The notes beneath the pieces were generated by a model. The model had not been told where the DNA came from. It ran no database searches and was given only the letters and a program-made list of their open reading frames with translations. Of a stretch of 32,151 bases of DNA, positions 6,495-15,495 are shown one piece after another. This DNA is from an uncultured Mucilaginibacter sp. (lineage in GTDB: Bacteria; Bacteroidota; Bacteroidia; Sphingobacteriales; Sphingobacteriaceae): positions 1 to 32,151 of the forward strand of contig NZ_CAMLOV010000052.1 in assembly GCF_946481715.1 (NCBI RefSeq), in the 5' to 3' direction. The position numbers and the translations under genes were made by a program. Position 1 is the stretch's first letter. Each line of letters opens with the position of its first letter.

Positions 6495-8960
6495 ATGAAT
6501 CATTCTAACAAATTAAAGTTCCTGGGTGTGCTGGCCTGTTTGTTTGCCATAGGCCAATTAAATGCGCAGGACCGGAAGGCACCTGCATACCCGCTCATCA
6601 CGCATAATCCTAATTTCAGCATCTGGTCTGCTACCGATAAACTGGCAGAATCTACCACCACCCACTGGACAGGTGCCGACCATTCCCTGTTAGGCTTGAT
6701 TAATGTAGATGGCAAAATATACCGTTTTATGGGCAAGGAAGAGGTAAAGCATAAAACAGTGTTAGGCACGTCCGACGAAACGCCCTACTCTGTAAAATAT
6801 ACCGAAACCGCACCGCAGGGCGACTGGACATCGGCAAGTTACGCGGCCGATGGGTGGAAATCGGGCGCTGCGCCAATTGGCGATAATGCAAGCATGGTAA
6901 AAACCCTTTGGAAAGGCAACGATATTTGGGTGAGAAGGGCTTTTGCCGTTGCCAACCCATCAAGCATAAGCGAACTGTTTTTGAAGATAAATCACGACGA
7001 CAATATCGAGTTGTTCCTGAACGGCAAGAAAATCTACTCAAAAATAGGCTGGACCAATACGTTCCAGTATTACGCCATAAACAAAGAGGAGCTTAAAGCG
7101 GGCGAGAATATCATCGCTATCCACTTAGCCAATACGGCGGGCGCCAGGTTCCTTGATTTTGGGCTGGTAGACAAGCAAAAAGAAAATGCAGATAAAATAC
7201 AATTAGCCGAACAAAAAAACGTGGATATCACCGCCACGCAAACCATCTACGATTTTAAATGCGGCAAGGTTGATCTAAAGCTTACTTTCACCTCGCCGCT
7301 GTTAATGAAGGACCTCGCGTTACTATCGCGCCCGGTATCTTACATTACGTACAATGTACGGGCGAACGACAGCAAAGCACACGCGGTAAAAGTGTTTTTG
7401 AGTGCATCATCAGATATTGCCGTGTATAGGCCCTCGCAGGAAGTTACCGTAAAAAAATACAGTACCGGTAATTTATCCATTCTTAAAACAGGTACCGTTG
7501 ATCAGCCCATTTTGCAAAAGGGCGCCGATGATATGCGGATAGATTGGGGATATTTTTATGTTGCGGCACCTAAAAGCAGCGGAGCAGTGCAGTCCATCAC
7601 CTCCGGCGATGATGCTGAGGAAGCTTTCAAAAATGGATCGTCCGCGTCTACAGCATCACGCGGAAAATCCTTATCGCTTAATACCGTTGTCCCTTTTGGC
7701 TCGGTTGGCAAAACCCCGGTAGAACGTTTTGTGGAGCTGGGTTACGATGAAATTTACGCTATCCAGTACTTTAAGAAAAACTTACGGCCATGGTGGAACA
7801 CTTCCGGCAAGGCAACAATGGAAGGACAACTGGCCAGTGCAGCAAACGAATATAAGGCCATAATGCAGCAATGCGCGGCTTTCAATAAAGCTGTATATGC
7901 TGCTGCGCTGAGAACCGGCGGCAAGGAATATGCGCGCTTGTGTATGCTGGCTTACCGCCAAAGCATTGCTGCGCATACCCTGGTGAAAAGCCCCGAAGGG
8001 GAAATATTATGGCTGTCTAAAGAAAACAATAGCGGCGGTTTCATCAACACCGTAGATGTTACCTACCCGTCGGCACCGTTATACCTCATTTACAACCCCA
8101 AACTATTGCAGGGTATGCTTAATGGCATCTTCCATTTCAGCGAAACCGGAAAATACCCGCACCCCTGGGCGGCGCACGACCTGGGTACCTACCCACTGGC
8201 CAACGGCCAAACTTATGGCGAGCCGATGCCGGTAGAGGAATCGGGCAACATGATCATCCTTACCGCAGCGATAGCTAAAGCTCAGGGAAATGCAGATTAT
8301 GCCAAACAACACTGGAAAACGCTGACTACTTGGGTTGATTACCTGACAAAAGAAGGGCTGGACCCAAAAACACAACTGTGTACCGATGATTTTGCCGGCC
8401 ACCTTGCCCGCAATGCAAACTTATCGGTAAAAGCCATTGTGGGTATTGCCTGCTATGCGCAAATGGCCAAAACATTGGGCTATGCCGAAACCGCTAAGAA
8501 ATACCGGGCCATTGCCGAGGCGATGGTGCCAAAATGGATAGAAATGGCCGACGCAGGCGACCATTACGCTCTTACCTTTGATAATAAAAACACCTGGAGC
8601 CAGAAGTACAACCTGGTTTGGGATAAAGTGTTAAGCCTGAATTTGTTTCCGCAGAAGATATACGATACCGAAACAAAATATTACCTGACCAAGCAGAACA
8701 AGTTTGGTATCCCGCTGGATAGCCGTAAAGCATACACCAAAAACGACTGGATACTTTGGACAGCCACTTTTGCGCCCACCCGTGCAGAATTTGAGGCGCT
8801 GGTAAAACCGGTTTACCGGCATGCCATCGAGACAGAGTCGCGCGTGCCGTTGAATGATTTTTATGATTCCAACACCGGCATCCGCGATAACTTTAAAGCC
8901 CGGAGTGTTGTGGGTGGTTTTTATATGAAACTGCTATTTGATAAGTTTAACAGACGATAA
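6495..8960 (+). CDS. Secreted glutaminase A (GtaA)-like protein, DUF4964/DUF5127/DUF4965/DUF1793
   Basis: Starting at the ATG at 6495 the protein is 821 residues with a signal peptide (LACLFAIGQLNAQ, cleavage near residue 25). An upstream in-frame ATG at 6402 would bury the signal and is rejected. Domains in order: DUF4964-like segment (about 30-85, PAYPLITHNPNFSIWS), an inserted jelly-roll/galactose-binding-like region (about 95-230, with DDNIELFLNGKKI), a DUF5127 beta domain (from about 240, TATQTIYDFKCG), then the helical DUF4965/DUF1793 barrel (about 450-815, with AAHDLGTYPLANGQ). This architecture is that of fungal and Bacteroidota glutaminase A-type proteins, although substrate specificity in bacteria is largely unproven. 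It is likely periplasmic or exported and would release ammonia or sugars from small amides or glycans. Confidence 0.87.
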   Translation: MNHSNKLKFLGVLACLFAIGQLNAQDRKAPAYPLITHNPNFSIWSATDKLAESTTTHWTGADHSLLGLINVDGKIYRFMGKEEVKHKTVLGTSDETPYSVKYTETAPQGDWTSASYAADGWKSGAAPIGDNASMVKTLWKGNDIWVRRAFAVANPSSISELFLKINHDDNIELFLNGKKIYSKIGWTNTFQYYAINKEELKAGENIIAIHLANTAGARFLDFGLVDKQKENADKIQLAEQKNVDITATQTIYDFKCGKVDLKLTFTSPLLMKDLALLSRPVSYITYNVRANDSKAHAVKVFLSASSDIAVYRPSQEVTVKKYSTGNLSILKTGTVDQPILQKGADDMRIDWGYFYVAAPKSSGAVQSITSGDDAEEAFKNGSSASTASRGKSLSLNTVVPFGSVGKTPVERFVELGYDEIYAIQYFKKNLRPWWNTSGKATMEGQLASAANEYKAIMQQCAAFNKAVYAAALRTGGKEYARLCMLAYRQSIAAHTLVKSPEGEILWLSKENNSGGFINTVDVTYPSAPLYLIYNPKLLQGMLNGIFHFSETGKYPHPWAAHDLGTYPLANGQTYGEPMPVEESGNMIILTAAIAKAQGNADYAKQHWKTLTTWVDYLTKEGLDPKTQLCTDDFAGHLARNANLSVKAIVGIACYAQMAKTLGYAETAKKYRAIAEAMVPKWIEMADAGDHYALTFDNKNTWSQKYNLVWDKVLSLNLFPQKIYDTETKYYLTKQNKFGIPLDSRKAYTKNDWILWTATFAPTRAEFEALVKPVYRHAIETESRVPLNDFYDSNTGIRDNFKARSVVGGFYMKLLFDKFNRR

Positions 8961-8976
8961 GTAATATAAAACAGAG

Positions 8977-9006
8977 AAAGCCTCAAGTCGGAAGATTTGG
9001 GGCTTT
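8977..9006 (+). terminator. Probable terminator after the glutaminase family gene
   Basis: AAAGCCTCAA pairs with TTGGGGCTTT (10 bp, one G-U pair) around a 10-nt loop, starting 16 nt after the stop codon. The following T run is interrupted (GTTGGTTTG), so efficiency is uncertain. The remainder up to 9151 is A/T-rich with no gene seen. Confidence 0.55.
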
Positions 9007-9151
9007 GTTGGTTTGGGCGTGTTGGGCTCGTATGTGATATTGCGCGAATTTTAAATTCAATGATAAGTTATTAGAAATTACTATATTGCATTAATAAATA
9101 CGCGCTTCAACCTGCGCCTGTTTAATAACTTAACCCTTATCACAAAAAATT

Positions 9152-9640
9152 ATGGAACCTATTTCAGCACACATCAGTTACCAGGAAGCAACCAACAGTA
9201 CCACCGCTAAAACAAACGGCATTAGCAATACCCCCTCACCGGAAGTATTGGCAAAAATGAAAGTGACGGCGGCAAAGATATTTGAGCCGGTGAGGGTACA
9301 TTTTGGAAAACCGATTAAAGTTTCCTCTTTTTTCCGGTCCGTTGCACTTAATAAAAAGATTGGCGGTGCAGCAACCAGCCAGCATGTAGCGGGTGAGGCC
9401 ATAGACATGGATGGCGATGGTGGAGAGATCTCCAACAAACAGGTATTTGAATACATCCGCGATAAGCTCAAGTTTGACCAGTTGATTGTTGAGGGGATAC
9501 ACGACGGGGTAATGGACTGGGTGCATTGTTCTTACCGTGAGGGCAATAACAGGCAGCAAATTTTATTTATGTACGTTAAGAACGGTAAAAAAATATACGA
9601 TCCCTACAGCTTGGAAAAATATAAGGCGCTTATTAAGTAG
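9152..9640 (+). CDS. M15-family peptidase (D-Ala-D-Ala carboxypeptidase/endolysin-like)
   Basis: A 162-residue protein with the zinc-binding pattern of M15 peptidases: His78 and Asp85 in SQHVAGEAIDMD and His125 in DWVHCSY. The upstream SSFFRSVALNKKIGG matches the substrate-binding strand of the family. These enzymes cleave peptide stems of peptidoglycan; short versions occur both as phage endolysins and as chromosomal genes. No signal peptide is visible, which fits an endolysin-like or holin-dependent protein but also many Bacteroidota chromosomal homologues. No phage structural genes are nearby. About 280 nt and a clear promoter separate it from the conflict operon, so I treat it as independent. 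Confidence 0.85.
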   Translation: MEPISAHISYQEATNSTTAKTNGISNTPSPEVLAKMKVTAAKIFEPVRVHFGKPIKVSSFFRSVALNKKIGGAATSQHVAGEAIDMDGDGGEISNKQVFEYIRDKLKFDQLIVEGIHDGVMDWVHCSYREGNNRQQILFMYVKNGKKIYDPYSLEKYKALIK

Positions 9641-9810
9641 CTGTGATTAGGTGTTGATGTAATTATCATACGAATGCTTAAAAGCGATGCATTTTAATAA
9701 TAGAATCCAGATTCAATCACTTAGCGATTTTACTGTCAGTAAAGGCACTAATCCCGTCGGTTTGTATCTCAAATTTCTTTAAGCGATATTTTGGCCTTAC
9801 AATTCTTTTT

Positions 9811-9839
9811 TTTGCTAATAAATTAATTTATTATATTTG
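9811..9839 (+). promoter_or_regulatory. Promoter of the EACC1/caspase/nSTAND1 operon
   Basis: A -33 TTTG (9811-9814) and a perfect -7 TATATTTG (9832-9839) are separated by 17 nt. The predicted start is near 9846, which makes the in-frame ATG at 9847 almost leaderless and favours translation from 9919. The rest of the 9641-9918 interval is A/T-rich with no other feature seen. Confidence 0.68.
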
Positions 9840-9918
9840 GTTTAGTATGGTTGCGCTGTCAATTAGCTGTAAATCATTTTCTTATAACAAACCTAAATTT
9901 TCTCTAAACCTAATTGCA

Positions 9919-10365
9919 ATGGACGATAACATAAAAATTTTTCTTGACCTGGATGAAAACACAATAGAAGCTTTTGAATCTAACCAGGTTAAACTACAGA
10001 ATGAGTTAAAACAATTCGATATTGATGTAAATGAACAATCGGGTGTGCTTAACCTGGAAAGTAGCGCCGATGTCCGAACCAAAGATATTGTACCGATCCT
10101 CATTGCTGCGACGTCTTCTGTTGCTGCAATTTCGTACGCTATTTCAAGTATCATATCAGCATTAAATGGTAAAACCGCAACTGTTGTTTTAGAGTCCCTT
10201 GTTGAACTAAGGGATTCAAAAAATGAAGTAGTGTTAGGTACCGACGGCATGCCGGTATTTAAAACAGTTAAAACGGTGCAGGTGATTGATGCAGCAAAAA
10301 AAACGAATACGGAATTTGAAATAGAGCTTTTTAAAGTGTTTAAACTGAAAATTATATCTAAATAA
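9919..10365 (+). CDS. EACC1-like small membrane protein of a conflict system
   Basis: From the ATG at 9919 the protein is 148 residues; an in-frame ATG at 9847 lies only 7 nt past the -7 box and is less likely. It has a short alpha/beta N-terminal part (1-50, NIKIFLDLD...), one long hydrophobic helix (about 57-82, IVPILIAATSSVAAISYAIS) and a beta-hairpin-like C-terminal part. That layout resembles EACC1 (effector-associated constant component 1), described computationally as the invariant partner of variable effectors in bacterial conflict systems. The match is by architecture and context, not a residue-level alignment. The caspase gene begins 1 nt after its stop, so the two are almost certainly co-translated. 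It could anchor the complex to the membrane (inference). Confidence 0.62.
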   Translation: MDDNIKIFLDLDENTIEAFESNQVKLQNELKQFDIDVNEQSGVLNLESSADVRTKDIVPILIAATSSVAAISYAISSIISALNGKTATVVLESLVELRDSKNEVVLGTDGMPVFKTVKTVQVIDAAKKTNTEFEIELFKVFKLKIISK

Positions 10366-10366
10366 C

Positions 10367-11905
10367 ATGGCGAAAAAGGCATTTATAATAGGGAAAAACA
10401 CCCAGGGTCTAAAATACGCCGAAAGCGATGCTGACTTGCTGGGCAGTGTGTTAACGAGGTACTTCGATTTTGAAGTAACAATTGTAAAATCCAAAAAGGA
10501 ATTTGAAGAATGCTTTAACTTTTTCCTTGACGAATTGGATGTCGCCGATGATTTTTTAGTTTACTATTCGGGTCATGCGCAGTCCCCCTTGGGCACACTT
10601 GAATTATTATTAGATGAAAAGACGAACAAGTTCGGTGGCAAAATAATGTTTCCCGAATTGGTACCCAAAATTGCCAATTGTAACGCCCGCAATAAGCTTG
10701 TTATTTTAGATTGTTGCAGGGCCAATTCCGGGAGTATCGATTTTCCGACTGATAACACCAATTATCGCTTGCTAACCGCCAGCTCGGGTATAGGCAGAAG
10801 CAGTGAATTAGATGAATTAAAAGCCGGGTTTTTTACTTATCATTTATGTAAGGCCCTTACAAAAAATATAAATGATGTAGCAGGCAGTAATCGTTCTATA
10901 GGTCTAAATTCAATATTCGATTGGCTCAGCAAGACAACAAACGAATACAATACAGAATTTAATGCTAAGATCTCGCGCCCCAATCTGATGGGTAATCAAG
11001 ATACTAATTTCGAATTCGGTAATTTAAAATCAGTAATCTCCAAAGGAAACAGCAATAATAACATATTCCTGTCGGTACCCGATACAGAGATAGGACTAGC
11101 CGAGCGGGAAAAATTTATAAAGGAAGCTAACGGAAAGAAAAATCATACTGATTGGGATTTTAATATTATACCGTGTGCTGAAGACGCACGCTTGTTATTT
11201 AATTTACATGATCAGGAGGATTTTAAACGCCGGGTTGCCGGCTTTATTAATAAAGCTAATGTTACTATCAAGTTAATTTCGTCTGACGACGAGCCAGATA
11301 GTGTTAAAAATAAAACCCAAACGAGGTTAATTGCACAGCTCGAACAATTTTCAATAGTACATAAAAATATAAACTGGCTGGTAAATACCGATAAGGATAC
11401 GTTAGAATATAAGCATTCGGCGTATAAGGATATTTCGAACACTACAATGGCAAGCACCATTGTAAAAGTTTTTGAAAAAATAGATGACTTTTATAAGGGA
11501 GTAGGCGAGGACAATTTCCATCCACCAGGAAAAAAGCGCGAAGTTTTGTTTTTGTTTGACTTAATGGCCGATGACGATAACGAAATGAAAGACAAGATAA
11601 AAGAAACGATTGAGAATAAGTTTAAGTTGCCGATACGGCCATTTGTTTTTAATGCAATGGACGAAGAAATAAAAGCGATAGAAAATAGTGCGGCCACCTT
11701 TATCTTTTACGGTAAAGCAAATCCGGGATGGTTTTATGCAAAACAAGAAAATGTATTATTCAGGGCCAATTGCGATTGCCGTAAGATAGTATATCTTCAA
11801 CCTCCTGATATTGAAAAAAAATATAAAAAATTAAGCCTGATTAATTCTTATTATAAAGTATTTAAAGGTGAGTGCGATATTGATGAAGCATTTGTAGGCC
11901 TTTAA
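10367..11905 (+). CDS. Caspase-family (C14) protease fused to two TIR-like regions
   Basis: A 512-residue protein. Residues about 1-215 form a caspase/metacaspase domain: a first strand KKAFIIGKN, the catalytic His at 70 in YYSGHA, and the catalytic Cys at 117 in VILDCCRAN. C-terminal to it are two Rossmann-like segments. The first (about 230-370) begins NIFLSVPDTEIGLAEREKF and includes VTIKLISSDDE. The second (about 393-512) has ATFIFYGKANPGWFYAKQEN and IVYLQPP, which look like the TIR-like units often linked to nSTAND1 proteins. I see no convincing catalytic TIR Glu, so they may be signalling rather than NADase domains. It sits between the EACC1-like gene (1 nt) and the nSTAND1 gene (11 nt). 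Predicted role: a protease effector released when the NTPase is triggered. Confidence 0.85.
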   Translation: MAKKAFIIGKNTQGLKYAESDADLLGSVLTRYFDFEVTIVKSKKEFEECFNFFLDELDVADDFLVYYSGHAQSPLGTLELLLDEKTNKFGGKIMFPELVPKIANCNARNKLVILDCCRANSGSIDFPTDNTNYRLLTASSGIGRSSELDELKAGFFTYHLCKALTKNINDVAGSNRSIGLNSIFDWLSKTTNEYNTEFNAKISRPNLMGNQDTNFEFGNLKSVISKGNSNNNIFLSVPDTEIGLAEREKFIKEANGKKNHTDWDFNIIPCAEDARLLFNLHDQEDFKRRVAGFINKANVTIKLISSDDEPDSVKNKTQTRLIAQLEQFSIVHKNINWLVNTDKDTLEYKHSAYKDISNTTMASTIVKVFEKIDDFYKGVGEDNFHPPGKKREVLFLFDLMADDDNEMKDKIKETIENKFKLPIRPFVFNAMDEEIKAIENSAATFIFYGKANPGWFYAKQENVLFRANCDCRKIVYLQPPDIEKKYKKLSLINSYYKVFKGECDIDEAFVGL

Positions 11906-11916
11906 TTTTTGATGTG

Positions 11917-14900
11917 ATGGAACATTCAAACGATAAAAGCCAAATATTTTCGTTCCCGCTGGATGAGTTTTACCTGGACTTGCAAAGGGATGGGAAAGAT
12001 ATAGTATACCTTACCGAAGACGAAATAGAAGAAAATCCATTTCCTGGCCTGCGTCCATTCAGAACAAAAGAAGTACCAGTGTTTAAGGGTAGGTACGAAC
12101 AGGTTAAAGAAGTTTTGAGAAAACTGGCCGAGAGAAACTTTTTAGCCATTATTGGCAGTTCGGGCACGGGGAAGTCATCGCTTGTAAGGGCCGGCTTAAT
12201 TCCTCAATTATTTGGAGGCTACCTGGATATAAAGCAAACCGACTGGCGTATCGCCATCTGCAGGCCCGGCGATAACCCGATTCAAAATTTATCAGTCTCG
12301 CTTTCCAGTTTAAAATGCGGCAGCATAAAAAAAGAGGATATCGCTAAAGAATACCATGCTATTGAAGCCCTATTACTTGAATCCACTTACGGTTTACTTG
12401 ATTTTAATAAAGAGTTACAGGCCGAGAGATCAACATCAAACAAGAGTTTATTAATCATTATTGATCAGTTTGAAGAAATATTCCGTTATGAGCAGGAAAG
12501 GCCTGCTGCCGAAAATTTAGAAAGCCATTTCATCAATTTGTTGCTAAACGCATCATCCAAGGCCGATAACCGCATATATGTTATTTTAACAATGCGTTCG
12601 GAGTTTTTAGGTGATTGTGTTAAATTCAAGGGGCTTCCGGAAGCTATAAATGCCGGCCAGTACCTTGTGCCCCAATTAACAGGCAAGCAATTACGCGAAG
12701 TGATTGAAGCGCCAATTGCGCGCGCCTCTAAAATGATAGACCCAAATTTAGCCGAATTGCTGGTTAATGAAATAGAGCAGAGCCAGTCGAATATTGATAG
12801 TCTCGACTACTTGCCAATTTTACAGCATACCCTTATGCGAACCTATCAAAAGGCCGGCCTCAGGTCTACTATCTCTTTAGAGGATTATAACCTTGTTGGC
12901 GGCATAAAAAAATCGCTGTCTGATCATGCCGATACAGTTTTTAATGAGCTGGCAGATGATGTCACGCCGCCTGCAATATCAAGAAAACAAAAGATCGCAA
13001 AAATCGTATTCCAGGCACTTACAGATGCCAGTACCGACTTAAAAGGCGGTAGGCGACCCACCACGGTAAAAGAGATATATGCTATAGCTAAAAGTGAATC
13101 GTTAAGGGCCGAAGAATGGGAGGTGGATGAAGTGATAAACCATTTTCGAAAAGAGGATGTATCTTTCATTATGCCCAGCGAAAGCACGCGACTGTATCCG
13201 GATTTAAAAATCGACATATCCCACGAAAGCCTGATGCGTAATTGGGGTACCCTCAAATCGTGGATGGAGGAGGAAGTTATCATCAGTGATCTGTACAAAA
13301 CTCTCAATAGCCGGCGGGAGTTGAATGAAAAATCTTTTTATAAAGATCAATGGATATTGGGCGGTCTATTGCAAGATGTTATTCGCTGGCGGGACGAGCA
13401 TCCGGTTAATGCCGCATGGGCCAGCAGATATCATCAAAATACGAAAGGAAAAAAGAACAATCTGCTGTCCGACGAAGAAATATTTGAAAAAAACAAAGGC
13501 TTCTTAGAACGAAGTGAAGAAAAACAAGCAGAACTTTATCAAAAAGAAATAGATATAGCAACCACGGAACAAAGGGCAGCACTTGCAATAGAGGAAGCGC
13601 GGGTAGCCAATTTAGAAATGGGCTTGGCCAGGCAGCAAGCTGCGCTTGCTAACAGAAAAAGACGTGTTTACCTTGCTTTAGTTGCCGCGGCGGTTGCGGT
13701 TATCGGCCTGTCGATATTCATGTTAATCAAACAATCTAACATAAGTAACGCAGGTTTTTCACTGGCTGCCATCAATAACGTGGATACTGCTAAGGTTAGT
13801 AAAAAAGCGGCGTTAAAAATTCTAATAAAGGCACGTGCTAATTTTAATGCTTTGGGCGTGCCAGCGAGTATCGCAAAAGACGGGCCATCGGCTGCGGAAA
13901 AAAAAATACTTGACATTTACAATTATAATAATCTTGGAAGCGATTCGCTGGTTTTGCCTGAGGGTTTAAAAAACAGAAATTTAGATATTTTTAGTTATAC
14001 CCCCCTTTTTAACGATAAGTTGATGCTGGCAGTTTACGACGTGCCTGTTCTTAATTCAAACGTTTTTTCGAGCTACCCTCTGAATGGATATGGGAAAAAA
14101 GAACCTGAAAAACAACCGAGTAAATACTCTGCGGTATTATTTAATAATAGTACCCGCACTGCGATCGGTACTTGGGACGGACGAGCCTACGTGGTAAAGA
14201 ATTCGAATTTAATTGCCGTTGTGAACGCATCTGTCATGAAATTTTATAAGGTAGGGAATACCATAAAAAAGGAAAGCTATTTTCTAACACTCCCCAACGA
14301 CTTAGAAAGCCAGATAACTTCAATAAGTTATTACGAGGCAAAAACGCAAAAGATCGCACTTATTTGTACTGAAACATCGCCTGGGATAATTTATGACCTT
14401 AACAGCGGTAAAAAGATTACTGACATTGGTTTTGCGCAAGCAGAGAACAAAAACCCGCGCGTTTTATTTTGTTCTCTATTAAAAGACGGCAATGTTTTGC
14501 TGGTGGAAAGCGTAAATGATCAGGAAAGCCTACAGTTGAATAATGGCATGGCCATAAATTCTGTTCAAGTATTTATCAAAGACAAGGCGTATACCCTTGG
14601 AACCAAGGTAGATGATTATTACTCGTTTGCGTTATCACCAACCAGGGAGCAGTTTGTGGTAAAGCGCGGTAATGACGATTGGCTGTATTACAGGAACGGA
14701 AACCTACTGCCTATCGGTTTAAAAGACAGTGTGAATAATTCAGTAGCTAAATACGACCAAAAAAATAATTTAGTAATTTTTGATGGAAAAAAAATAACCT
14801 TATTTGATCATTTAAGCCATTTTAAGCGCGAGAGGCTCTTAGGCAACACAAACCTGGGAAAATCTTTGCTGGATTTTAAGAATAATATTGCTGTAATAAA

Positions 14901-15453
14901 GCGAGTTGACACTGTTAGTAAAAAACCGTCTACTTTTACATTGGAGCTTATCGATCTGGAAAAAAATTACCCTTATGAGATTTTTTCAGCACCAATAAAC
15001 ATTAATCCGGTTTACAGCCTTAGCAATAATGGCGATTCGCTGATAGTCATTACAGATTTAGCGTCTACGTATCAAAATTCAGCGAAGACCTACGATATTT
15101 ATTCCACTAAAAATAGAGGAAAACTTGGTAGATTGATCTCACGAACTAACTTGAATTTCAACAACGGCAATTTTGGCCTAATAGCATTAAACGGAACTGT
15201 GAATCGTGATGATTACGAAGAAGTTTCGATATTATTTAAAGCCAGTTATTTGAAATCAGAGTCTTATTACGACGCCAATCATACGCTTAGTAAAATACAG
15301 TTTTATGATATGCTTACCCCCCCGGTAAAAAAAGCAGACGACGTTAAGCAAATAATAGATTGGGTTAACAAAACTATTATATTATCTGCCCCTGAACAAG
15401 CCTATATCAAAGACTTTATGCACCGTACATCTTGGGCAACCATTACAAATTAA
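11917..15453 (+). CDS. nSTAND1 NTPase with transmembrane segment and large C-terminal sensor region
   Basis: A 1178-residue protein from the ATG at 11917 (an in-frame GTG at 11914 is possible). The nSTAND1 signature ENPFPGLRPF is at about 40-49, Walker A GSSGTGKSS at 80-88, Walker B LLIIIDQFEE at 178-187, and a sensor-like strand VILTMRSEFLGD follows near 223-234. The helical and winged-helix parts follow, with LPILQHTLMRTYQ near 299-311. A charged, probably coiled-coil stretch (about 520-582) leads into one transmembrane helix (about 584-604, preceded by RKRR). The remaining 570 residues are beta-rich, as in a degenerate propeller, but lack clear WD40 repeats. STAND NTPases act as switch and sensor scaffolds that oligomerise on trigger recognition and activate effectors. 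Here the effector would be the upstream caspase/TIR-like protein. Confidence 0.87.
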   Translation: MEHSNDKSQIFSFPLDEFYLDLQRDGKDIVYLTEDEIEENPFPGLRPFRTKEVPVFKGRYEQVKEVLRKLAERNFLAIIGSSGTGKSSLVRAGLIPQLFGGYLDIKQTDWRIAICRPGDNPIQNLSVSLSSLKCGSIKKEDIAKEYHAIEALLLESTYGLLDFNKELQAERSTSNKSLLIIIDQFEEIFRYEQERPAAENLESHFINLLLNASSKADNRIYVILTMRSEFLGDCVKFKGLPEAINAGQYLVPQLTGKQLREVIEAPIARASKMIDPNLAELLVNEIEQSQSNIDSLDYLPILQHTLMRTYQKAGLRSTISLEDYNLVGGIKKSLSDHADTVFNELADDVTPPAISRKQKIAKIVFQALTDASTDLKGGRRPTTVKEIYAIAKSESLRAEEWEVDEVINHFRKEDVSFIMPSESTRLYPDLKIDISHESLMRNWGTLKSWMEEEVIISDLYKTLNSRRELNEKSFYKDQWILGGLLQDVIRWRDEHPVNAAWASRYHQNTKGKKNNLLSDEEIFEKNKGFLERSEEKQAELYQKEIDIATTEQRAALAIEEARVANLEMGLARQQAALANRKRRVYLALVAAAVAVIGLSIFMLIKQSNISNAGFSLAAINNVDTAKVSKKAALKILIKARANFNALGVPASIAKDGPSAAEKKILDIYNYNNLGSDSLVLPEGLKNRNLDIFSYTPLFNDKLMLAVYDVPVLNSNVFSSYPLNGYGKKEPEKQPSKYSAVLFNNSTRTAIGTWDGRAYVVKNSNLIAVVNASVMKFYKVGNTIKKESYFLTLPNDLESQITSISYYEAKTQKIALICTETSPGIIYDLNSGKKITDIGFAQAENKNPRVLFCSLLKDGNVLLVESVNDQESLQLNNGMAINSVQVFIKDKAYTLGTKVDDYYSFALSPTREQFVVKRGNDDWLYYRNGNLLPIGLKDSVNNSVAKYDQKNNLVIFDGKKITLFDHLSHFKRERLLGNTNLGKSLLDFKNNIAVIKRVDTVSKKPSTFTLELIDLEKNYPYEIFSAPININPVYSLSNNGDSLIVITDLASTYQNSAKTYDIYSTKNRGKLGRLISRTNLNFNNGNFGLIALNGTVNRDDYEEVSILFKASYLKSESYYDANHTLSKIQFYDMLTPPVKKADDVKQIIDWVNKTIILSAPEQAYIKDFMHRTSWATITN

Positions 15454-15495
15454 CAGAAACGTTTTTAATTAATAACCTATAGAGGTAACAGAGCC

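Noticed and set aside
9152..9640. M15 peptidase as part of the conflict operon or a prophage
   Set aside because: A clear promoter and about 280 nt separate it from the operon, and no phage structural, integrase or terminase gene is in the window.
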